DNA of 64,000 nt from Warburgia ugandensis (GCA_035236585.1 CP141132.1:56207880-56271879); one strand, 5' to 3'. Numbered from the stretch's first letter, positions 28,442 through 41,475 are shown. Notes: generated from the sequence alone by a model not told the origin. Program-made: numbers and translations.

Positions 28442-30910
28442 TGGTATCAGAATGTACTGCTAGAAGTACCGATTTGACCGCAAAACAGTACCGTAGCAAA
28501 AGTGGTACTGATGGCCGGAAAGTGAGAAATGCCCGTTCGGGGATGAATGTAGACCCATCAAGTAGGATAATCATTCCAGTCCAGAAAGAGGTGACAACAC
28601 TAGTATGATGAGGGAAGTCCTATGAGTCACTGAAACGACGGCAGAGAGCACAATCTGAGTTCAGCCTCTCGAGCTGCTATTGTGAAATACTACTTACCTT
28701 TACGACTATAAGCAACAGGGGGCTGACTGCTTATCTTCATAGAAGGGCAATCGAGTCTAGATTAGAGGTGAAAAAGGATACTTATAACCTTTATTGATGA
28801 TTAATTAGTATATGCATTTTTTTTTCTTTACAATAAAGATAAAGTATTTGAACACTTTAAGACTTATTCTACAAAAGTTGAAAATATTCACAGTGTAATG
28901 ATTAAGACAATATGTTCTTATTAGGATTGAGAACACATCCAATAAATTTTCTTTATTTTGTAAGGAAGTTGGTATTGCCTGAGAATTTAGTGATTTGTAC
29001 ACACCTCGATGGAATGGCAATGGTGAAAGAAAAAATAGATCTCTTGCTGAAATGGTGAGTTTGGTGCTTTCTAGGTTTTGAATATCAAAGAATTTGGGAG
29101 AGAAGCTCTATCCTCAACTCGATACATTTTGACTAGAGTTCCTTATAGAAGACTAGAAACAACTCCATATGAGTTGCAAAAAGGAAGAAAATCTAGTCTC
29201 AACTACTTGAAACATGGATGTCTTAGGCCCGTATCATTTTACTTGGCTGTAAAAATTTCTTGGTAACTCTATGACTAGCACAGCCTTCAGACCTTTAAAA
29301 ATATAGAACCCTTACACTTTTGTGGAAGTAGCTAATGTCAAATTTGTCGAGAATTCATTTCCTTCAAAAGAATGGTCAAAATGAAGAAGATGCATTTCCT
29401 TCATCCATTATAAGGACTCCCTTATAAACTTGTCAAATTGAAGTAGAAATCATTCCTTCAACCAGTGAAAATATGAAATCTTCACTTACTAATGTTATTG
29501 AAAATCAAAGGAGCATAACGCAAGGAAGAAGAAAGAATTTGGACCTAAGTTTGAACTCCACTAAATAGAATATGATCCCATCACATTTATTGAAGTAATG
29601 ACTACATGCGATGCAACATTTTTCAAAGGAGCAACAGATGGCAAAATCAATTTGTTAACGTTAATAACACATGGGGTATTAGATTACTTGGCGTTAAGTT
29701 GCAAAGCAATTGGTTACAAATGTATCTTGTGAAAAAATATGAAGGCTGATAGCGATCTTGGCAAGTACGAGGCCTGAATAGTAGTAAGGGAATTTTGACA
29801 TAAAGAATGTGTTGATTAGTTTGATACTTATGCTTTAGTTGCTAGAATCACGTCTATCAGATTACTTATTGCATTTGCAGCAATACATAACTTACTAATA
29901 CCTCATATGGATGTAAATACAACAGTTTTGAATGGAAAAATTTGAAGAAATCTATATGGAACAAACTAAAGTTTTTTTTAGGACAAACCTACCAAGAATT
30001 GTTGATACAAAGTACTTTTTTGTCATCTAACTTTGACTTGAAAGATTTGGGCAAGGCTGATGTAATTCGAGATTAAGATTTGTCAGGAAACCAAATGGGC
30101 TCCTATTGACTTAGTCAAACTATAGTGAAAAAATTCTCAAGAAATTTAATATGTATGACAGTAAGCCTCTTGATATGACTATTAAACTACTAAAGAATTA
30201 TGAGAAACCATTCGATCGATTAATGCTTCACTTTACTTGGTAGCTTGATGTATGAAATGTCATGTACTTAACTAGATATTGCCTTGGCCATTGGGAAACT
30301 TAGCCAATATACTAGCAATTTCAATGAAGCATATTGGAAGGCGTTAAGAAGAGTAATGCAATATCTCTAATAGACTATAAAACTTACTATTTGCATCATG
30401 GCAGAGAACCAATTGTAGAAGAAGCATAATGATACAACCTAGGATTCAAACCCTGCAAGTTTGACATTGGTTTTTACCTGGGCGGTGGAGTGATTTCATG
30501 GAAATCAAAGAAATAGACATGCATTACTCAATGCACTTTGGAATCTAAATTTATTGTTTTGGCTTCTACTTAAGTGGAAGTAGAATGGCTAAGAAACCTA
30601 TTAGTAGATGTACCAACAAGGTAAAAAAATGTACATGTTATTATTGTTTATTATGATAACAATGCTACCATAATGAAAGCATAAAGAGGGCACTACAATG
30701 AAAAATATTTGAAATATGATAGCATGAGAAAATTAATCAAATTTAGTATTATTCAATCTAGCATGTGAAATCTAAGTACAACTTAGCCAACCTTCTCTCC
30801 AAAGGCCTTGGAAGAGAGCTGGTGGTAGAGACTTCAAGAAGAGTGGGCTTAAGGACTTACCATTGGCCAAGTAGCAAAACTAGCTAGTGTTATCGACCAA
30901 GGTCCAAGGA
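28442..30910 (+). mobile_element. Ty1/copia remnant with Met-tRNA primer site and pol pieces
   Basis: TGGTATCAG at 28,442-28,450 follows an LTR-like end (GTCA), matching the primer site for initiator Met tRNA. After a large deletion the + strand shows integrase (CKEVGI, then the WNGNGERKNRSLAEM motif at 29,010-29,055; RVPYRRLETTPYELQKGRK at 29,138-29,195), reverse transcriptase (ARITSIRLLIAFAAIH, HMDVNTTVLNG, 29,840-29,940), RNase H (ISWKSKKQTCITQCTLESKF, 30,490-30,550) and the C-terminal SKGLGRELV motif (30,798-30,825). Frameshifts and stops are frequent. A 3' LTR was not delimited. Confidence 0.8.
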
Positions 30911-31340
30911 GAAAACAAGCTATGTGGATGTATCAAAGTGTATTACAGTTTTTACGATTAAAATTTATTCCTTTTATATGTAGTATAACGTGTAATATTA
31001 AGGATGAATAATGTCTTCATGAGTGTACACATCTACCTTTTTTGGAATGACCATCCTTGCACAATTTTAGAGGTTTCAACTAGCTTCAAGTACCGTATAC
31101 TGAAGTGTGTGAAAAATGAAATGCATGTGCATGATCGACCAAAGATGAGGCCTAACATATAAAGGTGGGGCACTCTTGATGATCAATTTGAGATGAGCCA
31201 CTCTAATCTTTCAATTGGTCCAACGTTTTTTATAGGCTGTGTAGCAAAGTCTCATGCATCAACAATCTTAACCCTTCCATGTCTCAAGATTTTGATGTTG
31301 TTATCATAGAACTTGCTTAGCACAGAGGCTAAGATTACCA
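30911..31340. other. Intergenic region between copia remnant and CESA promoter
   Basis: No gene recognised. It may include the 3' LTR of the preceding copia copy, but no second copy was found to define it. Confidence 0.4.
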
Positions 31341-31344
31341 TATA

Positions 31345-31351
31345 ACCTACC
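31345..31351 (+). promoter_or_regulatory. AC-I-type motif (ACCTACC) upstream of CESA
   Basis: An exact ACCTACC, the AC-I element bound by R2R3-MYB regulators of cell wall genes, about 475 bp upstream of the CESA start codon. A 7-mer occurs by chance often, so functional status is only suggestive. Confidence 0.3.
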
Positions 31352-31558
31352 TAAAACTGGGCGCAGCATGTTTGATAGTGGTGCGGCGGACCACCGTATA
31401 CAACCTGTAAATACGTAGGTGTTAGGTCGTGAAAAGTGGAACAAAACTCAAAAGTAACCGTGGAGAAGCCAAGCCTAGCACTGGCAGCAAGCTGAGCCGC
31501 TGCCAAAAGGGATGGGACCAAGTGAGATTACCGTTCGAACCGGTAATGGCCTTGGTCC

Positions 31559-31610
31559 TTTAAATAAATGATTTAATACTTAACAAAAGACAGGGAAGTG
31601 AGGAGGAGAG
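31559..31610 (+). promoter_or_regulatory. Candidate core promoter of CESA
   Basis: TTTAAATAAATG at about 31,559-31,570 is TATA-like. It is followed at a plausible distance by the purine-rich leader GAGGAGGAGAGAGAC. GA-rich leaders are common in plant housekeeping genes. The transcription start itself cannot be read from sequence. Confidence 0.35.
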
Positions 31611-31615
31611 AGACA

Positions 31616-31648
31616 ATGGAGGAGTGGGAGATGGGCGAGGAAGACTAG
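31616..31648 (+). promoter_or_regulatory. Upstream ORF in the CESA leader (10 codons)
   Basis: ATG at 31,616 opens a 10-codon frame (MEEWEMGEED) ending in TAG at 31,646-31,648, 171 bp before the main ATG. If transcription begins near 31,590 it would lie in the 5'UTR and could lower translation of the main frame. Confidence 0.4.
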
Positions 31649-31819
31649 GAGAAGAAGAAGCCCACTCTCTTTAGTTCCAATTTGCAGAAAATTTGCTGAT
31701 TGTTGTTTTCAGGTGGTGCTCATCATCTGATCTCAGCATATCTCCTTTCAAGACAGAAAAAAAAGGTAGAGAGAAAAAAAAAAAAAAACCAAAACAAAAG
31801 AAGCTCTTACCTGAAAGCT

Positions 31820-34800
31820 ATGGAGGCAAATGCCGGAATGGTTGCTGGTTCTCACAAGAGGAATGAGTTTGTCATGATTCGGCACGATGGAGAAGTTGGG
31901 GTCTGTTTTTCTGCGATACCCATTTCATTTTCGTTTCTCTCTTTTTCTGTTTAAATCGGAAAATTTGCATTTTGGAGTCTGCACCGAAAAATGGACTTTG
32001 AAGTAAAGCACTTTGAGTGAGAAATTTGGATCTATTCCCTGGATTTTGCTAGTTTACTTTCATTTACTTCTACCATTTTTTCGTCATTTGGAGTTGGATA
32101 TAGTGCTTTTTATCTGATCCTGGATGTGATATTAGTAAGTCTTGAGAGTGAATTTAGGTTTTTTTTTTTTTTAATTTTTTCTCAAGCTGGATAATGGGTC
32201 TAATTTGCCATGCTTATTTTTCTACACCTAAAAGTTGCTTATTTTCTTCTTTCTTCACTATGTTGGTGTTTAGATTTGGTCGTGCGTTCTATGTTAGTAA
32301 GTTTTGCATTTCAGTTTGAGGTATTTTGTAAAATTGGGCAATGGGGATCGATCTGATTGTTGATATTATCACCTTTATGGGTTCCAACTTCTGATTTGGG
32401 TTTATTAGGCTTAGATCTGGTTACATTTATTGCCTATCTTAGTGAGTTAGCGAGTTAATCTCATCACTTTGATTCAAATATTGTGCTAAAATGCGAGTTT
32501 GATGTTTATGTTCTAAAGAAACTGAGATCCATCTGCAAATTTCTGTTTTTCACTGGCCATTGATGGATCTTGTGGAATTTCTCATTTCTCTGTTCCTCTA
32601 ATTTCGAGGGTGAAGTTGTTAGATATTTTTACGTTGTCAGTTATTATTAGTTGTATAAATCGATTTGATTTGAGGGCTTTCAGTTATGAGTTGTTTTTCT
32701 TGAACTGTCTTTTGGCCGTGGTTATCTTTGGTAATTCGGGGTCTTCAAGGTTCTTTAGCTGAGATCTATTTGCAATCTTTACCATCAGTGTTCTTCAATT
32801 GAGGTCGGCAGTTCAAATCTTTAGCAGTTATTTCTAGTCATCTAAGATTCGCACTCAATGAAGTTCAGATTTGCTCTTCTACTGGTGAAATTCATAAGAT
32901 ATCTTAGTTGAAAGCTGAAATATGCTTGGAATTCTGTGGTATGTGTTCTATATGCTGCTTATATTATTTCAGAAAGTTGCACTGTATGATGCTGCAGTTG
33001 GCTTATTTCAAGCTGAGTTTTCAAATTTTGTCCGTGTTTTCCACTTGCATTCTTACAAGGATAGTTTCAATGCATATATTTTGAATCTCTGTCTTCGATC
33101 AATTCTTGTCAGTATGTGAGAGTGATTGACTGAACCTGACTCAGCTTGGTTTCCTGAAATTGATGATCATTCTTGAGATGTATTTGTTTAGTCAATTCAT
33201 CCTAAAAGGGCAGCCCTGGTGTACGAAGCGTCTGCCCATGCGGGGTCTAGGGAAGGGGTGGACCACAAGGGCCTATAGTACGCAGCCTTACCTTGCATTT
33301 TTGCAAGAGACTATTTCCTTATTTATCTAAAAAGGGGAAAAAGGAATGACTATATTCAGAAATTTGCTGTTTATTTGCTTCTGTCTGCACTTCTGTTACT
33401 AGAAGCTCTGATTGGTATTTCTTGAAATTCTCATTGGTACTTTTCTGTGGATTAAGCAGCGCAAGCCCCTGAAACATTTGAACGGCCAAGTATGCCAGAT
33501 CTGTGGAGACACTGTTGGCTTTACAGCTACAGGTGATGTATTTGTTGCTTGCAATGAGTGCGCCTTCCCAGTCTGTCGGCCTTGTTATGAATATGAGCGA
33601 AAAGATGGGAACCAGTCTTGTCCTCAGTGCAAGACCAGGTACAAGAGGCACAAAGGTTAGCTTTTCTTTTACTTCTTTGATTGGTTTCTCTATATCTTAC
33701 TGCTTCTATCAGTCCTCTTTACCTAGTTACAGTTATAAATTAGAACCAGCTATTAGTACACCTAATAATCATGGATAAACTTTCAGGTAGCCCTCGAGTG
33801 GAAGGAGACGATGAAGAAGATGATGTTGATGACCTTGAGAATGAGTTCAATTATGCACATGGAAATGGAAAGCCGAAACATAAGCGGCAAGGTCAGGGAG
33901 AAGACGTTGATCTGTCTTCTTCTTCTAGAATGGACCCCATTCCACTTTTGACGAATGGACTGCCGGTAGGGTTGATCAATGTCAAGAATAATTTATGCTA
34001 TTTTTGTTACACTAGTTTTAGTTCTCATCCCCAGTTAACATCTGTGTGCATGAACAGTTTTACTTCTTTACTCTTGAATGATCAGTGCTTAACTAAAAAC
34101 CTGTTGCATGTTAGTGAATAATGACATTCTGTTTCAAAGTTATAAGTTTGTGTGATGGTATTTCTTCATCATGACTCTGACTTATCTATAGAGGATAGTT
34201 TTATGTTTTTTACCCATGCTAAACTCTTGGAGAACTGCTACACTGCAGCTGCAGTAACCTTTACAGGGTTTTCAGTAAACATTCTCTATTGGTTTCTTAT
34301 ACCATAGAATACCCTTTTTTTCTTCTTTTTAGAGGTGAAATATCTTGGGTTCGCTATGTCTTATAAGAATAATTTATTCTCTCAAAGAAAAATTTATCCA
34401 TAGAACTATGCTGAACAAAGAACAAAGGTCATGTTCCTCTTCGATTTTGTTGACACTGAAAGATTTACAGAGGTAGTAGGCAGTTGGTTTTCAGATTGGT
34501 ATCTAAGAAGATTTAGGTGAAAATCTATCGGTAGTTCTACTGGAGTTTGGGTTTCTCTCTCTTCATCATTGTCTTCATTGGTGCATCATTTTTGCAGAGA
34601 ATAAGTCCACATCAATGACATTTGAGAATCTATTGATAATGTCGTCACATTAATGATTAGTCTGGTTTTACGAGTCATTTATCATCTAAGATGCTGATAT
34701 TATTGTCTGATTGGCTAACTCAGTTAAACTGTGAAATTTTCATTCAAGAATTGCATGTGAGGTGAATTTTTCATGATATGGTAAAAGGCAGCCAGTTGGT

Positions 34801-37800
34801 TTGTACCAAAAAGCATCTTCAGCTGTTTTTCACATCATTTTCCTAAGGTGCTGCTACATGGAAGGATCTTATCAACGTCCATGAATGAGAAATCATAGAT
34901 CAAACTGCCGAATTGGAAAAATTGGGTGCTATCATATACCTTTGTATCGGCTAAGGTCAATGTAACATTTTTTTTATTAATTGATCAAACTTGAGCTTAG
35001 AGTACCCATAAATTAAATTCACGTGAGATTATGTAGTTAATCCTTTAAATGATACATTAGTTGAGAATGGCCACCAGCACTTTAACTCCATGGCCAATCT
35101 TTCCAGGTTTCTGGGGAAATGCCAGATGCAACACCTGACCATCAGTCTACTCAGACTCCAAATTCAGGTCCATTAGGGTCTGGGGAAAAACATGTCCAAT
35201 CACTTTCTCATGTTGATCCAAGCTTACCAGGTATTTTGTACCTTTTATTTTCTTTCCTCAAGTCTTTTACAGAATTTGCCTTTTCAACCACTTTGGCTTC
35301 TTTGACTAATCTTTATGGGTGCTTGTGATTATGTGGTAACAGTTCCAGTGAGGATTGTAGACCCCTCAAAGGACTTGAATTCTTATGGGCTTGGAAATGT
35401 TGACTGGAAAGAAAGAGTTGAGGGTTGGAAACTGAAGCAGGAGAAGAATATAATGCAAATGACCAGCAGATACACTGATGGTGGTAAAGGAGATCTGGAA
35501 GGAACTGGTTCAAATGGTGAAGATCTGCAAATGTATGCATTCCCAGATCATATTTTTTATGTAGCTTTTGTCTGATATACTTAATTTCTGTAGGGATTGT
35601 CAGGGCCTAGAGCAAAATTTTTATGAAAAAGGAACATTTAAAAAAAAGGAGAATTACAGTGTCAAGGATTTCAATTTTATCTGAAAATTGGGAACATTTT
35701 CACTTCAGAGGGTTTTTTTCGTGGAAGATGATTTAATGTATTGCTGGGAACATTTTTCCCTAACAAAAGACATCCAAACAATCCTTCAGAACTAATTCAT
35801 GGGGCTTTGTGAACCAGTGGCAGAAGGTCACTGATTGAGTCAGAACTGAGTGAATTGAGTTTCAACCAGCTTGTTTACTGTGCCAACCGAACCAGGCTCT
35901 TTTTCCTCTCTTAAATCTTAGGAAATTCTTCACTGGTATGGGTTATTCAATGTTGAGAGCCACAGCTTAGGAATTTTTGAGTCTTGGGTTGAAGATTAGG
36001 AAAAGTTGCATATGACATGTAAAGCTTTCTACTGATCTCAGTTTCTGTATTGACTTATTTATCAATTGTGGCAGGGTTGATGATGCTCGTCAACCATTGA
36101 ACCGGGTAGTACCAATTTCTTCTTCGCACCTGACCCCATACAGGGTTGTGATCATACTTCGGCTTATTATCTTAGGCTTCTTCCTCCAGTACCGTGTTAC
36201 TCACCCTGTGAATGATGCATATCCGCTGTGGCTAACATCCGTTATATGTGAGATCTGGTTTGCATTGTCTTGGCTGCTGGATCAGTTCCCAAAATGGTCT
36301 CCTGTAAATCGTGAAACTTACCTTGACAGGCTTGCGCTGAGGTTAGTTTTATTGCATTCTGTCCTTTTTTTCTCTCTTTAAGCGACAACATTTGTTGCTG
36401 TTGAGATTTGTTGACAACTTCTTGCCTTAGCTTTCTAAGCAAATTTTTCATTTGATAGGTATGACAGGGAAGGGGAACTTTCACATTTGGCTCCTGTTGA
36501 TATCTTTGTTAGTACAGTGGATCCTCTCAAGGAACCTCCACTTGTGACAGCCAACACCGTTTTGTCCATTCTTGCTGTAGATTACCCTGTTGACAAAGTT
36601 TCATGCTACGTATCAGATGATGGATCAGCAATGTTAACCTTTGAGGCACTCTCTGAAACTTCGGAGTTTGCAAGGAAATGGGTGCCCTTCTGCAGGAAGC
36701 ATAATATTGAGCCTAGGGCTCCAGAATTTTACTTTGCTCAAAAGATTGATTACTTAAAGGACAAAATACAACCTTCTTTTGTGAAGGAACGCCGAGCCAT
36801 GAAGGTAAGTACTATAGGCAACATTAAAAAATACGTAGTTCTTAAAAAGGATTCTTGAGTTGATTAAGATTAATCAAGACTGAGGTCAACGGGTTCTTGG
36901 TTTCTTGCAAACCGAATATAATTCAGAGCATAGAATAAAATACACTGTAAAAGAGGATATTAAACTCAAAATAACTCAATTCAGAACTAAAGTTACTATA
37001 AGACAAAAAGGGAAAAGAAAATGCAAATACAGATAGAGAATTATTTATGATATGGAACTCGATCTTTCTTTCACTTGGGTCACATGGCTAAGACAAGAAT
37101 CACTTGTTTCCTCAGAGAGAATATGAAGAGTTCAAGGTACGGATCAATGCACTTGTTGCCAAGGCACAGAAAACACCTGAAGAAGGTTGGACGATGCAGG
37201 ATGGCACTCCATGGCCCGGAAATAACCCTAGAGATCATCCAGGAATGATCCAGGTAAGTTCATCGTCACCAAATAATTACATGTCATTTCTCCCTCATTC
37301 CTTTCTATTGTTATAATGTTTTTTACTGTCATGTGGTTTGAGAAACAGGTGTTCTTAGGCCATAGTGGAGGGCTTGATACGGATGGTAATGAGCTCCCAC
37401 GACTTGTATATGTTTCTCGTGAAAAACGACCAGGCTTTCAGCACCATAAGAAAGCTGGAGCAATGAATGCATTGGTTTGTCATCATATGAACTTTCAGAT
37501 GTTTATTTTCTGGGATTAGTTAACCTGTTCTCCAGTTATGATGTTTGTCTATTTCCTGTCTTCAGATTCGTGTATCAGCTGTCCTTACCAATGGAGCTTA
37601 TCTTCTGAATGTCGACTGTGATCACTACTTCAATAACAGCAAAGCTCTTCGGGAGGCCATGTGCTTCATGATGGATCCTTCCCTGGGAAAGAAAACTTGT
37701 TACGTGCAGTTCCCTCAGCGTTTTGATGGCATTGATCTGCATGATCGATATGCCAATCGTAACATTGTTTTTTTTGACGTATGATATTGCATTGAGTGAA

Positions 37801-40676
37801 TCAAATAGAGAATAGTAACATCTGTTTTGTATTGATTAAACTTGGCTGCAAACTGTTTTCTTAGTGGCAACGTGTTATGCAGATCAACTTGAAAGGACTG
37901 GATGGCATCCAGGGTCCAGTGTATGTGGGAACGGGATGTTGTTTCAATCGGCAAGCTTTGTATGGGTATGATCCAGTACTAACTGAGGCTGACTTGGAAC
38001 CTAATATTATCTTCAAGAGTTGTTGTGGTTCAAGAAAGAAAGGAAGAAGTGGGAACAAGAAGTATACAGACAAAAAGCGAGGAGTCAAAAGAACTGAATC
38101 CACCATTCCCATCTTCAATATGGAAGACATTGAAGAGGGTGTAGAAGGTATGAGCATTGCACGAATGCATGATTTATTCTTCTTATAGTTTTTTTCCTTT
38201 CTGTCTCCTTTGACATTAAGTCAGAACTTGAAATGTGGTTAAGGGATGCACACTAGTAGTTGAGAGACACCCTTTGAGCTAATGCAAGTGTGTATATATC
38301 TCATTGTAAGATAAACATGAGATTCGTGACTTCATTTAAGCTAGTGTGAAGCTGGCTAACATCTTGAATTTTCAGAGTTGAATGACTTTTAGTAGTCTAT
38401 GGTTATTTTTTTCATTCTAAAACTTGTATAAGTAATTCTGAGAACAATGATATGATTCTGAATGTATATTAGGCTTCATAATCAACAATTTTACTGTTCA
38501 ACATCATATTTCAGATGTTACGACCAACAGACTCGAGCAAAACTGAGAAATTATTAGTGATGTTGATATAGTCTCATGGTTGATTTCACTGGTTTCAAAT
38601 CAGTTATGAAAAATGATAGTTTACCACCCAACCAATTGAAATTTCCTTTCACCAGACCATAGTACATTTTGTGTCTTGGATCATGTAAATCTTCGCAGCG
38701 GGATTGTGTAGAATTTTGCCTATCGTATTTGCCTTTGATTGATCTTCTTTTTATGGCTGGCTGATGTTCCTGGTTCTGTTTACGAAGTTTGGATCTATAT
38801 GCATGTCATAGACTGCTAGATATCAGTATTGGCTAGTCTAATCCATAGATAAAACTTACAAAAACCCTTGTACTTACCAAACACTAAAAGGCCATATGCT
38901 AATTGCATCTTGTTTTGTTTCCAGGTTTTGATGATGAGAGATCACTGCTTATGTCTCAGAAGGGCTTAGAGAAGAGATTTGGCCAGTCACCTGTTTTCAT
39001 TGCTTCCACCTTCATGGAACAAGGTGGAATACCACCATCAACAAATCCAGCATCACTGCTGAAAGAAGCTATACATGTCATTAGCTGCGGTTATGAGGAC
39101 AAGTCGGAATGGGGTAAAGAGGTGAGCTATAATACTATAAAATTAATCCTATTTTGTTTCTTTTGGAAGTCTGAATTTGAACTTTCAACTAAGCCTTTTT
39201 AACTCTTGCAAGCAGATTGGGTGGATTTACGGTTCTGTGACCGAAGATATTCTGACTGGATTTAAGATGCATGCTCGAGGTTGGATATCAATTTATTGCA
39301 TGCCTCCTCGCCCAGCATTCAAGGGGTCTGCTCCTATCAATCTTTCTGATCGTCTGAACCAAGTTCTTCGGTGGGCTTTGGGTTCAATTGAGATTCTTTT
39401 GAGCAGGCATTGTCCCATATGGTATGGCTATAGTGGAAGATTGAAGTTGTTGGAGAGACTGGCTTACATCAATACCATAGTTTATCCCCTCACCTCTATC
39501 CCACTGATTGCTTATTGCATACTTCCAGCAGTCTGCCTTCTTACAGGAAAGTTCATCATACCTGAGGTAAGCAACAATTTATCTCGTATCTCTAATATAT
39601 CTCCAATCTGTCTCTGTTATCCCAGATTGGTTCATGTCAATTTAGAATTGTTAATGGAGGGAAGATTTGTGAGCAGCCGATCCATGGGGAAGAAAAAGGA
39701 ACAACAATAAAAGGAAAAGAAAAACCAATTCCAACTGTACCAGGCCAATTGTTTCAGCATCGAACAAGTGGGCTTCACTTGAACTCCTAACATCTGATGC
39801 TTTTACTTGGAGTTTGCGTGTGCCTGTGAGTACATGCTTGTATTACAGAAACTTGGAGTTGTGTGTAAATGGAGCTGGTGTTGACCCCTAAAACTTTCAC
39901 TACCTTCGAATTCCATGGGGCAAAGTTAGCAACTTTAATGTGGCAATGCCACTCCCTGAGTGCTTGTACTTCTTACCAATTTGTCTAGAGAGTTGCTAAT
40001 GCATGTTGTACGTGCATATTTGTTAATCTTGTTTTCATTGACCTAGAACTTAAAATCTGTTTCGTTTTTCTCTTTTTCCCCACCTTCTTTGCAGATAAGT
40101 AATTTTGCTAGCATGTGGTTCATTCTGCTGTTTATTTCCATTTTTGCCACCGGAATTCTAGAGCTGAGGTGGAGTGGAGTCGGTATTGATGACTGGTGGA
40201 GGAATGAACAGTTCTGGGTTATTGGTGGTACATCTGCCCATCTTTTTGCCGTTTTCCAGGGACTGTTGAAGGTGCTTGCAGGAATCGATACCAACTTCAC
40301 AGTCACATCAAAGGCATCTGATGAAGATGGGGAGTTTGCCGAGCTGTATGTCTTCAAGTGGACTACACTACTCATTCCTCCCACCACTGTCCTCGTGGTT
40401 AACATTGTGGGTATTGTGGCTGGTGTTTCCTATGCGATAAATAGTGGGTACCAGTCATGGGGTCCTCTCTTCGGGAAGCTGTTCTTCGCCATATGGGTCA
40501 TTGTCCACCTGTATCCTTTCCTCAAAGGTCTGCTGGGTCGGCAAAACCGGACGCCCACCATTGTTATTGTCTGGTCGATCCTCCTTGCTTCCATCTTCTC
40601 CTTGCTTTGGGTGCGCATAGATCCTTTCACCACTGACACCCAAAGAGCAGCAGGTCAATGTGGTATCAACTGCTAA
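31820..40676 (+). CDS. CESA1: Cellulose synthase A catalytic subunit, CESA1/10 class, 14 exons
   Basis: Membrane glycosyltransferase (UDP-glucose to beta-1,4-glucan) of the plasma-membrane rosette complex. Exons: 31820-31900, 33460-33655, 33787-33965, 35107-35230, 35343-35532, 36075-36341, 36459-36804, 37116-37253, 37349-37474, 37566-37778, 37883-38147, 38925-39121, 39216-39566, 40095-40676. All 13 introns are GT-AG, the joined length is 3,255 nt (1,084 aa), and no stop interrupts it. Landmarks: RING-type zinc finger with Cys 39, 42, 58, 61, 66, 69, 81, 84; two N-terminal helices in exon 6; DDG 399-401; plant-conserved region; DCD 566-568; class-specific region; TED 783-785; QVLRW 823-827; FTVTSK 959-964; C-terminal helices; end GQCGINC. 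The N-terminus [16 protein letters not shown] and the SPRVEGD and [16 protein letters not shown] segments match the CESA1/CESA10 (primary wall) class; Arabidopsis CESA1 is of similar length. All catalytic motifs are intact. Confidence 0.97.
33205..33318 (+). mobile_element. Au-type SINE in CESA intron 1
   Basis: AAAAGGGCAGCCCTGGTG, ACGAAGC, GCGGGGTCTAGGGAAGGG, GGACCACAAGGGCCTAT, GTACGCAGCCTTACC, TTGCAAGAGACTATTTCC follow the Au SINE 5' region in order with few changes. The 3' part (the CGGCTCGAACC block and the TTG-rich tail) is absent, so the copy is 3'-truncated. Sense orientation relative to CESA. Confidence 0.8.
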
Positions 40677-41280
40677 TTCCTTAAAGATGGATTACCAGGT
40701 AAACCTATTCTTTTCCCTTCTTCCTACCCTCCTGTCTCATTATGTATATAACAAAATAGAAAACCCATTTCAGGATCAGGTAATTTATCTTATCAGTCAA
40801 CTGAATCTGAATGGCGAGGACGTTTTGCTGCCTCTTGTTTTCTCTTGTTGTGCTTTTGCCAAGTGTTTGTGAGGACATTCTAGTCTATTTTTGGCTGTGC
40901 AATATGTTGGTGTGGTAATTCTATGTGATGACATAAAGAAATTCTTACTTATTCATCTATATGATAATGATAGACCCTTTACATTTTACTGTCTGAACTG
41001 AAACTGTCTCGAATTTCCCACGGTGTCTAAGGCTTGTGAGGTACAGAGTGTGATTTCTCTTGATTCAATTCGCTTTGACAGTCTGACGATTCACGAATCA
41101 ACTTATTCTTGGTGAATCTTCTTCTTTTGATGAAAACGCATTACTACATTAGAGAAAGGAACAGAGACACGGCATGACATTCTTACAAGTAACAACTCCT
41201 GGCCAAGCGCTTGAAGAACGAGGAATGCTAAATGGATGCTTCTTATAACTGCATTCTTTACCACTTCTGCTGGAGTCTAC
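40677..41280 (+). other. CESA 3' untranslated region and flank
   Basis: After the stop, CAG|GTAAAC (donor at 40,699) and TTTCAG|G (acceptor ending 40,773) bracket 75 bp with a pyrimidine-rich interior, a probable 3'UTR intron. No unambiguous poly(A) signal was chosen; T-rich sequence lies at 40,900-40,980. No other gene is present. Confidence 0.4.
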
Positions 41281-41287
41281 CTTTACA

Positions 41288-41475
41288 AATCTGACTCATT
41301 CATCATTTTTTGGACCTCGGATATCTTATAATTCAAAAGCATGTAGATTAGATGATCCTAGCATCTAGAATTTAGGCAATTGTATATAACCCATCATCTC
41401 CTAGTACAACTTTGTAAGTGGTAGGATCATTCAATACATATCCGAAGTTGGAATAATGATACGATGAGTCGGATT
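41288..41475. mobile_element. MITE-like element with about 40 bp inverted ends
   Basis: The left end begins AATCTGACTCATTCATCAT and includes CTCGGATAT; the right end is its imperfect complement, finishing ATGAGTCGGATT. An inner pair, GATGATCCTAGC and GTAGGATCATTCAA, is shared with the 15.7 kb element. It is 188 bp and non-coding, about 600 bp downstream of the CESA stop. Confidence 0.65.

Noticed and set aside
28366-28608. 80-codon + frame with hydrophobic N-terminus, resembling a secreted protein
   Set aside because: The frame crosses the LTR end and the TGGTATCAG primer site of a copia remnant, so the apparent signal peptide is LTR sequence.
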